Of a stretch of DNA of 64,000 nt, positions 52,958-61,219 are shown piece by piece. The position numbers were made by a program, and so were the translations under genes. The stretch is from positions 225,664 to 289,663 of the forward strand of contig CAVROX010000007.1 in NCBI GenBank assembly GCA_963722965.1. The letters are read 5' to 3'. Each line of letters begins with the position of its first letter. Within the stretch, counting starts at the first letter, position 1. The notes under the pieces are model-generated. The model was not told where the DNA came from. It did no database searches and saw nothing but the letters and a program-made list of their open reading frames with translations. Source of the DNA: DATLSM01 sp963722965. Lineage in GTDB: Bacteria > Actinomycetota > Thermoleophilia > Solirubrobacterales > 70-9.

Positions 52958-54360
52958 GGGCGGCGGTCGTCGGTTCGGGCCCGAACGGCCTCGCGGCGGC
53001 GCTCACCCTGGCACGGGCGGGGCTATCGGTCGAGGTCTATGAGGGTGCGGGGCGGGCCGGCGGCGGCTGCCGCACCTCCGAGCTGACGCTGCCGGGCTTC
53101 GCCCACGACGTCTGCTCTGCGGTTCATCCGCTGCTGGCGGCCTCGCCTTTCTTTGCCCGGGAGCAGCTCGCAGGCGTTGAACTTTTGACGCCCGAGGTCG
53201 CCTTTGCTCATCCCCTCGACGGAGACCTCGCCATCGCGGTCTATGCCTCGGTATCGCAGACCGCGGCACAGTTGGGTGCGGACGGGCGCCGCTACCAGAT
53301 GGTGCTTGGCACCTACCAGCGCGACTGCGAGAAGATCATCGCCTCGAGCCTCGCGCCGCTGCTCAGGACGCTACCCCACCCGCTGGCGATGGCGCGGTTT
53401 GGAGCGCTCGGCGTGTTGCCGGCCACTCTAGTTGCTAGATGCCTGCAAACCCGCACCGCACGAGCGTTGCTGGCGGGTCTTGCCGCACACTCGATGCGCC
53501 CGCTCTCGGCGCCGGGCACCGGCGCGTTCGCCCTGCTGCTCGGCATGCTGGCCCACGCCGTCGGCTGGCCGGTGGTTAGGGGGGGCAGCGAGCGGATCGT
53601 CGATGCGCTCGTCGCCGAGATCGAGGCCGCGGGTAGCGTGGTAAGGACCGGCCAGCAGGTGCAGAGCCTCGATGAGCTGCCCGAATTCGATTGCACCCTG
53701 CTCGACGTGGCACCGCGGGCGCTCGATGCGCTCGCCGCTGAGCGCCTACCCGCCGGATGCAGACGGGCGTTGCGTGGCTTTCGCTATGGCCCCGGCGTCT
53801 TCAAGCTCGATTGGGCTCTTGCCGGTCCGGTGCCGTGGCGCTCGCCGCTGTGCCGGCAAACCACCACCCTCCACGTCGGCGGGGACTTCGAGCAAATCGC
53901 TCGCAGTGAGGCCGACGTGGCGGCCGGCCGCCACAGTGAGCGGCCGTTTTGCATCGCTGTGCAGCCGTGCGTCCTTGACCCGAGTCGCGCGCCCGAGGGA
54001 CAGCACACCTTCTACGCCTACTGCCACGTCCCAAACGGTTCGACAGTCGACATGACGGAGCGAGTCGAGTCGCAGATCGAACGATTCGCGCCGGGCTTTC
54101 GCGATCTGATCGTGGCACGCAGCAGCATGAACGCGCGCCAGGTTCAGGATTATGACCCCAACTATGTCGGTGGAGACATCAACAGCGGTGCAGCAACCCT
54201 GCGTCAGACGATCTTTCGCCCGACGCTGGGACTGCACCCCTACCGCACCCCGCTGGCCGGCGTCTATCTGTGCTCCTCCTCGACCCCGCCGGGCGGCGGC
54301 GTCCACGGCATGTGCGGCCTGCAGGCCGCACATGTGGCACTGGGCGACCTGGGCCGATAG
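52954..54360 (+). CDS. FAD-dependent oxidoreductase, phytoene-desaturase/CrtI-like
   Basis: 468 residues; the GTG at 52954 overlaps the previous stop by 4 bp, so it is translationally coupled. The N-terminus AAVVGSGPNGLAAALTLARAGLSVEVYEGAGRAGGGCRT is a dinucleotide-binding fold followed by the GG-doublet; the C-terminus GVYLCSSSTPPGGGVHGMCGLQAAHVAL is the CrtI-type FAD motif. The middle holds the variable substrate domain. Members oxidise or isomerise carotenoids, retinoids and other lipids. A role in membrane lipid chemistry connected to the signalling operon is an inference. Confidence 0.88.
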   Translation: MRAAVVGSGPNGLAAALTLARAGLSVEVYEGAGRAGGGCRTSELTLPGFAHDVCSAVHPLLAASPFFAREQLAGVELLTPEVAFAHPLDGDLAIAVYASVSQTAAQLGADGRRYQMVLGTYQRDCEKIIASSLAPLLRTLPHPLAMARFGALGVLPATLVARCLQTRTARALLAGLAAHSMRPLSAPGTGAFALLLGMLAHAVGWPVVRGGSERIVDALVAEIEAAGSVVRTGQQVQSLDELPEFDCTLLDVAPRALDALAAERLPAGCRRALRGFRYGPGVFKLDWALAGPVPWRSPLCRQTTTLHVGGDFEQIARSEADVAAGRHSERPFCIAVQPCVLDPSRAPEGQHTFYAYCHVPNGSTVDMTERVESQIERFAPGFRDLIVARSSMNARQVQDYDPNYVGGDINSGAATLRQTIFRPTLGLHPYRTPLAGVYLCSSSTPPGGGVHGMCGLQAAHVALGDLGR

Positions 54361-54689
54361 CCCGATCGCCCCTGCCTATCGTCGGGCCCCCTCTCATTTG
54401 CAGCCTCCGACCGGGCTTGATCGATACCCCACCCCAGAGATCGCCCTTGTCTGCACGAATCGGCGCTCAAGCCCTGATTGGCCACGCCTCAATTCACCTT
54501 GGGCTGGCGGTAGGGGCTGAGCGGCCAGCATGCGCGCAAGGCCCGGTGGGCAGCTCATGGCCCTCGGTGAGGCGAGAATTTTCCACCGGCAGCCTCGGCG
54601 CTCCGGCGGCTTTGCGGGAAATCGCGCCAGCCGCTTGAGAGAGGGCGAGTCTCAGGCGGCAAGCCTCGGCTGACTCGGAGTTGTGACTC
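54361..54689. other. Intergenic, no gene seen
   Basis: About 330 bp between the end of the oxidoreductase and the end of the ArsR gene (convergent). Frames here are antisense or out-of-frame readings. No terminator with a T-run is clear. Confidence 0.4.
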
Positions 54690-55043
54690 TCACTTCAGCC
54701 AGCCCGAGAACTCGCTCAAGGCATCTGGGATCACGTAATAGTAGGCCCAGATTCCCTCGCGCTCTGATCCGACGACACCTGCGCCTCGCAGCACTTTGAG
54801 ATGGTGGGAGACTGTTGGCTGGGAGAGGTCAAAGAGGGCTACCAGCTCGCAAACGCAGACTTTGCCGGCGTGCTTGCGGAGTACATCGACAAGCTGCAGG
54901 CGCACCGGGTCACCGAGAGCTTTGGCGACCACTGCCATGCGCTCGGCCTCCTGCCGCTCAACGTCGGGATAGACGACTGGCTCACAGCACGGCTCACCGG
55001 GGGCGCGCTTTTGCTTTGGAGCAAGCTCGAATTCAACCGACAT
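54690..55043 (-). CDS. ArsR/SmtB-family metalloid-sensing repressor
   Basis: 117 residues. Winged helix with ERMAVVAKALGDPVRLQLVDVLRKHAGKVCVCELVALFDLSQPTVSHHLKVLRGAGVVGSEREGIWAYYYV. The CVCEL sequence at the start of helix 3-4 is the ELCVCDLx-type arsenic(III) site of ArsR; a further CC pair (GEPCCEP, ~18-19) may supply a third thiol. Divergent from the phosphoesterase gene. The spacer 55044-55103 is AT-rich with an imperfect inverted repeat AATAG-ATAGATAT-CGATT that could be its operator. Confidence 0.9.
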   Translation of the reverse strand: MSVEFELAPKQKRAPGEPCCEPVVYPDVERQEAERMAVVAKALGDPVRLQLVDVLRKHAGKVCVCELVALFDLSQPTVSHHLKVLRGAGVVGSEREGIWAYYYVIPDALSEFSGWLK

Positions 55044-55103
55044 GAATAGATAGATATCGATTGAACTTTAGTTTGTCAATGCTTAGGATCGCCGACGATC
55101 CTG

Positions 55104-55850
55104 ATGGACTCGAATCCAGCAAGCCAAAGCAGCCAGCGAGCGGCCGTGATCACGGACATCCACGGCAACCTCCCGGCCCTGGAAGGGGCGCTGGCAGCAA
55201 TCGATGAGCTGGCGCCAAACAGCGTCTATTGCGGTGGGGACCTGGTCGGCTACGGACCCTGGCCCAACGAGGTCTGCCGGCTGATCGAGGAGCGGGAAAT
55301 TCCGACGATCTACGGCAACTACGACTACGCGATCGCCCGCGACGAGGAGGACTGCGGCTGTGCCTACATCACCCCGCACGACCGCGAGCTCGGCCAGCGC
55401 TCGGTGGATTGGACCCTGGCTCACACTGATCAGGCGTCCAAGGACTTCATGCGCGAGCTTCCCTTTGACCTGCGCTTCGAGCTCGGCGGCAAGCGGGTCC
55501 GACTCGTCCACGGTTCACCGAGGAAGGTCAACGAGTACCTCTTCGAGGACAAGCCGGCGCACACCTTCGAGCGAATAGCGGCGGGTGCTGATTGCGACGT
55601 TCTCGTCTTCGGCCATACCCACAAGCCTTGGATTCAGGAGTACGGCGGCGTACTCTTCGTCAACTGCGGCTCGGTCGGCAAGCCCAAGGACGGCGACCCG
55701 CGCGGCGCCTTCGCCGTGCTCGAGGGAATCGACACAGGCGTCTCGGCCCGAATCGAGCGCTTCGACTACGACGCGGAGTTCGCCTCAAAGGAACTCAGCG
55801 CGGCCGGCCTGCCGAATGAGTTCGCCGAGAAGCTCCTGGTCGCCGCGTGA
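55104..55850 (+). CDS. Calcineurin-like metallophosphoesterase (YfcE/MJ0936 type)
   Basis: 248 residues. All five metal-binding motifs are visible: AVITDIHGNLPAL (DxH), YCGGDLVGYGP (GGD), TIYGNYDYA (GN-D/H), VRLVHGSPRK (GH-like) and LVFGHTHKPW (GHxH), plus FVNCGSVGKP. It should hydrolyse a phosphodiester or phosphomonoester in the cytoplasm with two metal ions. It stands divergent from an ArsR repressor and 13 bp before a MIP channel. From memory, phosphoesterases of this type occur in some arsenic gene clusters, which suggests a detoxification role; this is inference. Confidence 0.88.
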   Translation: MDSNPASQSSQRAAVITDIHGNLPALEGALAAIDELAPNSVYCGGDLVGYGPWPNEVCRLIEEREIPTIYGNYDYAIARDEEDCGCAYITPHDRELGQRSVDWTLAHTDQASKDFMRELPFDLRFELGGKRVRLVHGSPRKVNEYLFEDKPAHTFERIAAGADCDVLVFGHTHKPWIQEYGGVLFVNCGSVGKPKDGDPRGAFAVLEGIDTGVSARIERFDYDAEFASKELSAAGLPNEFAEKLLVAA

Positions 55851-55863
55851 GGAGTCACAAAGC

Positions 55864-56625
55864 GTGACCGCGGCACCACTGGGAAGGCGGCTCCTCGCGG
55901 AGTACCTTGGCTCTGCCTTCCTCACGGCAACGGTGATTGGATCCGGGATCGCCGCCGCGCAGCTCTCGCCCGGTGACGTTGGGCTTCAGCTGTTTGAGAA
56001 CGCGGCCGCGACCGCGGCGGGCCTGTTCACTTTCATCCTCATGTTCGGGCCCGTCTCGGGTGCCCACTTCAACCCGGTGGTGTCCCTGGTCGACGCGCGG
56101 TTTGGCGGGCTATCCTGGCGTCTGGCGCTGAGCTACATCCCCGCTCAGATCCTCGGCTGCATTAGTGGCGCGATCGCCGCGAACGTGATGTTTGCGCTCT
56201 CGGCGATCAGCATCTCGACCCACCACCGAGCTACACCGGCCCACTTCTTCGCCGAGATCATTGCGACACTCGGCCTTCTCCTAGTCATCTTCTCGCTGGC
56301 TCGTACCCGCCGTGGCAACCTGGCGCCGGCCGCCGTCGGCGCCTATATCGGCGCCGCCTACTTCTTCACCAGCTCGACCAGCTTCGCAAACCCAGCAATT
56401 GATATCGGCCGCATGTTCTCCGACACCTTTGCCGGCATCGCCCCCGCCTCGGTGCCGGCGTTCATCGTGGCTCAGCTCTTGGCTGGTGTGGTTGCCGTTG
56501 GCTTGATCCACGTGCTCTACCCGGATCTAACGCCGGATGAGGCGGCCGAGATCCTCTTGCCCCACGAACTGGACGGGGCCCAAGAGCGGCGGCGCGACGC
56601 CCAGCAGACCTCCACGGCAAGTTGA
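55864..56625 (+). CDS. MIP-family channel (aquaporin/aquaglyceroporin, possibly AqpS-like)
   Basis: 253 residues from GTG 55864. Six helices and the two half-helix motifs: GAHFNPVVSLVDAR (NPV) and TSFANPAIDIGRMF (NPA). The first NPA motif is altered to NPV. LGRRLLAEYLGSAFLTATVIGSGIAA is the usual MIP start. It lies 13 bp after the phosphoesterase and shares the ArsR-controlled spacer. In Sinorhizobium the MIP protein AqpS releases arsenite that ArsC has produced; a parallel role is plausible here, though neither arsC nor an Acr3/ArsB pump is seen in this window. Confidence 0.88.
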   Translation: MTAAPLGRRLLAEYLGSAFLTATVIGSGIAAAQLSPGDVGLQLFENAAATAAGLFTFILMFGPVSGAHFNPVVSLVDARFGGLSWRLALSYIPAQILGCISGAIAANVMFALSAISISTHHRATPAHFFAEIIATLGLLLVIFSLARTRRGNLAPAAVGAYIGAAYFFTSSTSFANPAIDIGRMFSDTFAGIAPASVPAFIVAQLLAGVVAVGLIHVLYPDLTPDEAAEILLPHELDGAQERRRDAQQTSTAS

Positions 56626-56977
56626 ACAGCATCCTCCACCCAACGAGATGGCTGCTCAGATTTTGGAATCAGACGCCCTGCGGCAGCCGTGGCCCGGCCG
56701 CAGGTTAGGGGCCTCACCAGCGCGGCCGCGGTAGCGATCGTCGCGGCCGCCTAGCCCTGAGCTTGCCGCCAACTATTTCCCAACCGCGCACGAGCGACGT
56801 TCAAAGACGCGCGGCCGTCTCTGTATTTGGCCTGGTCTGCAGAAGATCGCCGAAGGGGCTCCCATCGGTTGGGTTGGCCCATGGTCGGGGCTGGAGCGGC
56901 CTTCACCCGGCCCATTTCGGGTCAGATCGCAATCGCCCGCTCGGGGAGCGTCGCCTCCGTCTGCACCCTGACGTCGC
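56626..56977. other. Intergenic, no gene seen
   Basis: About 350 bp between the MIP channel gene and the IS982 element. No credible frame on either strand. A T-poor GC-rich stretch around 56680-56740 could fold but gives no clear terminator. Confidence 0.35.
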
Positions 56978-56981
56978 CTAG

Positions 56982-58003
56982 ATGACTGATTCCGTTGCGA
57001 ACACCAGCTCAGTGGTCGTAGGCGATCAGGCTGCGGCCGGCGGTGTCGATTACGCCTTCCTCCCAGAGCTGCCAGTTGTGCCAGATCCCGGTGGCGAGGG
57101 CGAGCAGACGCTGGGCGACGCGGCTGAAGAGGCCGGGCATGGTGTGGGCGCCGTGGCGCTCCAGGGAGAGCTGTCCCTTGGTCGTGTCGATGATCGACTC
57201 GACCCACTGGCGCACGCCGCCGAGCTTGCCGAACCGCGGCTTCTCGCCCTTTCGGTCGGGGCGCAGGAAGACCGCGCCCAGCTCGCGCATGAGCGCCTCA
57301 AAGTCCGCACCGGCGAAGCCCTTGTCGGCGATCACCGTGTAGCCCTCCAGCTCGACCCGGGCAAGCATCTCGGCCGCGACCTCGCGCTCGGGGGTGTTTG
57401 CTGGCGCCAGCTCGAAGGCAATCGGCATCCCGTCGGCCGCGCAGAGCAGATAGAGCCGAAAACCCCAGAAGTAGCGACTGTGGCTGGCGCAATATCCGTA
57501 GGCGGCGTGGCCGGCGAACTCGCTTCGCTTCACGGTCTCCCGCGAGGCGCCGACCGGGACAGGAGTGGAGTCAAGCAGTCTGATGCTGTCGCACCACGAC
57601 GGCGAGGCGAAGGCGATCGCGTTCAAGAGCCTGACGATCTGCGGCGCCAATGCCCGCATCCGCTTGTTGTAGCCGGGCTGCTTGGGCAGGTAGGGGAACA
57701 GGTGCGAGAGGTGGGCGTTGGCGAAGCGCAGGAAGCGCCGCTCGGAGGGGATGTCGAGCAGCACCTGGGCGACGGCCAGGCAGGCCAGCTCGGAGTCGGT
57801 GATCCGCGGGTTTCTCCGTGCGCGCGGCCGGCGTGGCAGGAGTTCGTCCGCGAAGACGTAAAGTGCGGTCAGAAGGGTGTCAAGGTCGGCGGTCACGAGG
57901 CCACCTCCGTGGTCGACGTTGGCGATAGCAACGCCGACCTTCGACGCCCCTTCTACGTCCCCTCGGCCGGTTCCGCGCATAAGCGCGGAACGGAATCAGT
58001 CAT
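56982..58003 (-). mobile_element. IS982-family insertion sequence, second copy
   Basis: About 1022 bp. The inverted repeat ATGACTGATTCCGTT begins at 56982 and its complement ends at 58003. CTAG flanks both ends (56978-56981 and 58004-58007). Terminal repeats and transposase differ clearly from those of the copy at 4964-5964, so these are separate IS982 lineages that chose the same 4-bp site. Confidence 0.88.
57009..57896 (-). CDS. IS982-family transposase
   Basis: 295 residues from GTG 57896 (VTADLDTLLTALYVFADELLP). Catalytic blocks: IRLLDSTPVPVGASRE (Asp), HSRYFWGFRLYLLCAADG, VIADKGFAGADFEALM (Asp) and RQWVESIIDTTKGQLSLERHGAHTMPGLFSRVA (Glu). Frame open and complete, so possibly active. About half of its positions match the first IS982 transposase by eye. 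Confidence 0.92.
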   Translation of the reverse strand: MTADLDTLLTALYVFADELLPRRPRARRNPRITDSELACLAVAQVLLDIPSERRFLRFANAHLSHLFPYLPKQPGYNKRMRALAPQIVRLLNAIAFASPSWCDSIRLLDSTPVPVGASRETVKRSEFAGHAAYGYCASHSRYFWGFRLYLLCAADGMPIAFELAPANTPEREVAAEMLARVELEGYTVIADKGFAGADFEALMRELGAVFLRPDRKGEKPRFGKLGGVRQWVESIIDTTKGQLSLERHGAHTMPGLFSRVAQRLLALATGIWHNWQLWEEGVIDTAGRSLIAYDH

Positions 58004-58006
58004 CTA

Positions 58007-59166
58007 GTGACCTGAGTCGTTAGTTCGCAGGCTCATGCGGACCTGGCGTCGAAGTCGTCGTCAGCGCAAGCGACGATTGGAGGCGGTCATGGCTGGCAGC
58101 GTGCAGAGGTCGTGCTCAGCGGCGAGGAGCGCGAGATGCTCGAGCGCTGGGCGCGCCGGCCCAAGAGCGCCCAGGCGTTGGCGTTGCGCTGCCGGATCGT
58201 GCTGGCGGCCGCCGAGGGGCAGCCGAGCAGGGAGATCGCGGCGCGAGCTGGGCTGTAACGCGCACACGGTCGGCAAGTGGCGCGGCCGCTTCGCCGCGCG
58301 CGGCTCGACGGCCTGCACGACGAGCCGCGGCCGGGCAAGCCGCGCACGATCAGCGACGAGGAGTCGAGCGGGTGATCGTGAAGACCCTGGAGGAGCAGCC
58401 GCGCGACGCGACGCACTGGTCGACCCGCTCGATGGCGGCCGCGACCGGCATGAGCCAGACCGCGGTCAGCCGCATCTGGCGGGCCTTCGCCCTGAAGCCG
58501 CACCAGCTCGAGACCTTCAAGCTCTCGCCCGACCCGCAGTTCATCGAGAAGGTCCGCGACATCGTCGGGCTCTACCTCAATCCGCCCGAGGCGGCGGTCG
58601 TGCTCTGCGTCGATGAGAAGTCGCAGATCCAGGCGCTGGAGCGCACGGCGCCGATCCTGCCGCTGATGCCGGGCGTGCCCGAGCGGCAGACCCACGACTA
58701 CGTCCGCAACGGCACCACCAACCTCTACGCCGCCCTCGACGTCGCCTCCGGGCAGGTGATCCGCGAGATGACACCGCGCCATCGCGCCGAGGAGTTCCGC
58801 CGCTTCCTCGACCTGATCGACGCGTCGGTGCCGGCGGACCTCGACGTGCACGTCATGCTCGACAACTCCTCGACCCACAAGACGCCGTCGATCCAGCGCT
58901 GGCTCGTGCGCCACCCGCGCTTCACCTTCCACTTCACGCCGACCTACAGCTCCTGGCTGAACCTCGTCGAGCGCTGGTTCGCCGAGCTGACGACGAAGTG
59001 GATCAGGCGCGGCAGCCCACCGCTCCGTCCGGACCTCGTCGCCTCGATCCGCACCTGGATCACCAACTGGAACGACGACCCCAAGCCCTTCGTCTGGCAC
59101 AAGAGCGCCGACGAGATCCTCGACAGCCTCGCCGCCTATTGCCAGCGGATCAACGACTCAGGTCAC
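58007..59166 (+). mobile_element. IS630-family insertion sequence nested in the IS982 target repeat
   Basis: About 1160 bp. The inverted repeat GTGACCTGAGTCGTT begins at 58007 and its complement ends at 59166; TA is duplicated (58005-58006 and 59167-59168), as in IS630/Tc1-mariner elements. The TA belongs to the CTAG flanking the IS982 copy, and the G of that CTAG lies after the second TA. This gives the order of events: IS982 first, IS630 second. Confidence 0.88.
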
Positions 59167-59169
59167 TAG
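58094..59169 (+). pseudogene. IS630-family transposase with three frameshifts in its N-terminal part
   Basis: Frame 1 gives AEVVLSGEEREMLERWARRPKSAQALALRCRIVLAAAEGQPSREIAAR, frame 2 ELGCNAHTVGKWRGRFAAR, frame 3 LDGLHDEPRPGKPRTISDEE, and the long open frame from GTG 58372 continues VIVKTLEEQPRDATHWSTRSMAAATGMSQTAVSRIW. Each join misses one base (near 58243, ~58298 and ~58363). The DDE domain is intact: VVLCVDEKSQIQALERT (Asp), DVHVMLDNSSTHKTP (Asp), YSSWLNLVERWFAELTTK (Glu). The stop TAG consists of the target TA plus a neighbouring G, outside the element proper. Confidence 0.8.
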
Positions 59170-59216
59170 GTTCCGGACGAGCCGACTGGCTCGATCGACG
59201 AAAGAACTTACGTACG

Positions 59217-60113
59217 ATGAGCATCGACCTGACCCTCGAATGGAGCAGCGTGACCTCGATCACGGTGCCCCTCCTGAACGGTGTCGCCTACTTCGTAGGT
59301 GTCAGGAGGCCCCGCGAGCAAGGCGGCCAGCCGTCCATCTCCCGCCAAGCGAGCTTCGCCGTCGGCATCGCATTGATCGTGATCGCGACGGTCTCCCCGA
59401 TCTACTCGCTGGCCGACAACTTCGTTTTGGCCAGATGATTCCGCCCACCATCTTCTTGGACCAGGCCGCGCTGGTGCTGGCGATTGGCCTAGTCAATCCG
59501 GTTCTCGTCCCGATCCTGACCAAGCCGGGAGTAAGGCGCCTGCACCTCCTGATGCACCCGGTTCTCGGGGTGCCGATCTGGCTGGGGAGGGCTGGCACCT
59601 GTCGCCCGCCTGTCAGCTCGCCGCCGAAGATCGGGGGTCCATCTCTGCGTGGGGGCCTGCTTGATTGGCGCCGGGGTCGTGATGTGGCTGGCCTTGCTCG
59701 GGCCCTCCCCGAAGCGATAATGGTTGGGCAACGGCGCCAAAGCGATCCACTTCTCGACGATCGGCCTCGCCAACATCCTGATGTGGTCAGCTACCGTGTC
59801 CTACCCTTTCTAGGTCGCCAGCAACCATGTGCACGGGATCGAACTGCTCACCGACCAGAGCCTCGCCGGGGTCGTGTCGATGATCCAGAGCGGGATCGTG
59901 ATCGTCGCTGTCTTCTTCTGGCTGGTCCTGCGCTGGGCGCGAGGGGACAGCCAGCGCCAGGAGCTGCTCGACCTTGCGCACGAGCGCGGCGTCGAGCTGG
60001 ACGCGCGGCGCGCGGGCCGAGCGGTTGCCTCCGGCCAGGGCGGGGAGCTTCGCAACTGCCTGCTGTCCCTGTGGGGAGTCCTGAGCACGGCTCCGCGACG
60101 GGAGGGACGATGA
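59217..60113 (+). pseudogene. ctaG: ctaG, cytochrome c oxidase assembly factor, decayed
   Basis: Pieces in different frames make one CtaG (Caa3-type assembly) protein. ATG 59217: SIDLTLEWSSVTSITVPLLNGVAYFVGVRRPRE, FAVGIALIVIATVSPIYSLADNFVLA. Second frame (from ~59430): QMIPPTIFLDQAALVLAIGLVNPVLVPILTKPGVRRLHLLMHPVLGVPIWL. Third frame: CLIGAGVVMWLALLGPSPKR, stop TAA (59718-59720), WLGNGAKAIHFSTIGLANILMWSATVSYPF, stop TAG (59811-59813), then HGIELLTDQSLAGVVSMIQSG to the end. Two shifts and two in-frame stops mean true decay. Its end overlaps the SCO start (ATGA). Confidence 0.75.
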
Positions 60114-60913
60114 GGCAGGCGCCAAAGGCCCTCGTCTGGTTCGGGGTTCTGGTTGCTGTGGCCGCGGCCGTTGGTGCGGGAGCGATCCTCGCGCACTCCG
60201 CCGGATCCACCACCCCGAGTGCGGCTCCCCAGGCAACCGCCAACGGTTCGTTTGGAACAGCGATCGACCTGCGGGTTCCGAACCGCCTCCGCCACCTGTC
60301 GCTCACCAACCAACGCGGCCAGCGGGTTGACCTCGCCTCCTGGCCTACCAAGACCGTTCTGCTGGTCCCGTTCCTCACCCTGTGCAGCGACATCTGCCCG
60401 CTGACGACGGAGAACTTGGTGCAGGTAGAGCGCTCCCTTGAGTCCGATCACGCAGCTTCGCGGGTTCAGATCGTTGAGCTCACCGTCGATCCCCGGCGCG
60501 ACACTCCGGCGCGACTCGCGGCCTATGAAAGGTTGACCGGCGCCAGCTGGCAGTTGGTCACCGAGTCCCCGAAGGATCTCGCCGCGCTCGCCAAATTCTT
60601 CGGCTTCACATACGAAAAAGTTCCCGAGGACAAGCCGCCGTCAATTGACTGGTGGACCGGCAAGCCGCTCACCTACGACATCAACCACTCCGACAATTAC
60701 TTCGTCATCGACCCGGCGGGCAACGAGCGGGTCGTCCAAGACGCCGCACCCGACTTCCACGGTCATCTCAACCCCAAAATCCACGGTTTCCTCAGCGGCT
60801 TGGGCCGTTATCACCTCGAGCATCCGCCCCAACCCGATTGGACGCCCAAAGACGCGCTCCAGGCACTCGGCCTCGTGCTCAACCAGAATCTCCCCGTCAA
60901 CCTGACGGGCTAG
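60110..60913 (+). CDS. SCO1/SenC-family copper chaperone/thioredoxin-like protein
   Basis: 267 residues from ATG 60110, with GGGAGG upstream. N-terminal anchor helix (LVWFGVLVAVAAAVGAGAILA), then the thioredoxin fold with LCSDICPLTTENLVQVE (CxxxC copper ligands), QIVELTVDPRRDTPARLAAYERLTGASWQLVT and HSDNYFVIDPAG (ligand His). SCO proteins deliver copper to the CuA site of cytochrome oxidase or act in thiol exchange. The start overlaps the end of decayed ctaG, an original cytochrome-oxidase assembly pair. An insertion of ~25 residues (EKVPEDKPPSIDWWTGKPLTYD) precedes the His block. Confidence 0.9.
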   Translation: MRQAPKALVWFGVLVAVAAAVGAGAILAHSAGSTTPSAAPQATANGSFGTAIDLRVPNRLRHLSLTNQRGQRVDLASWPTKTVLLVPFLTLCSDICPLTTENLVQVERSLESDHAASRVQIVELTVDPRRDTPARLAAYERLTGASWQLVTESPKDLAALAKFFGFTYEKVPEDKPPSIDWWTGKPLTYDINHSDNYFVIDPAGNERVVQDAAPDFHGHLNPKIHGFLSGLGRYHLEHPPQPDWTPKDALQALGLVLNQNLPVNLTG

Positions 60914-61219
60914 CAGGGCTGGCTGCGGCTGTCGGCGCCTAGGCCGGGGTCGGCGAGACGCACAACGGCAACCCGATCAAGCCTTCCGGCGGGTGATGGC
61001 CCGCCGCTGATCGGCGGCGAGCTCGCGCCTGGCACGTGAAGTTTGGCTGCGGTTGCTAACAACGTGAGCGTCCTCGCGCTGCTGCTCGCCACCGGGGGCG
61101 CGATGGGGGTGGGGGTGGGGTGTGCTGATCTCGGCGTCGGGTGTTATCGGCGCGCAGGTTTTTGGCGCTCGTTTGCCGTAGTTAGGACGATTGTCCCTTC
61201 GCCCGCATACGATCGCCAG
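60914..61219. other. Intergenic, no gene seen
   Basis: About 306 bp between the SCO gene and the solute-binding lipoprotein gene. No credible frame. A G-rich run near 61095-61125 (GGGGGTGGGGGTGGGG) is strikingly repetitive and could form a quadruplex, upstream of the lipoprotein promoter region. Confidence 0.4.

Noticed and set aside
56982..58007. 341-residue plus-strand frame across the second IS982 copy
   Set aside because: Same reason: shadow of the transposase on the other strand.
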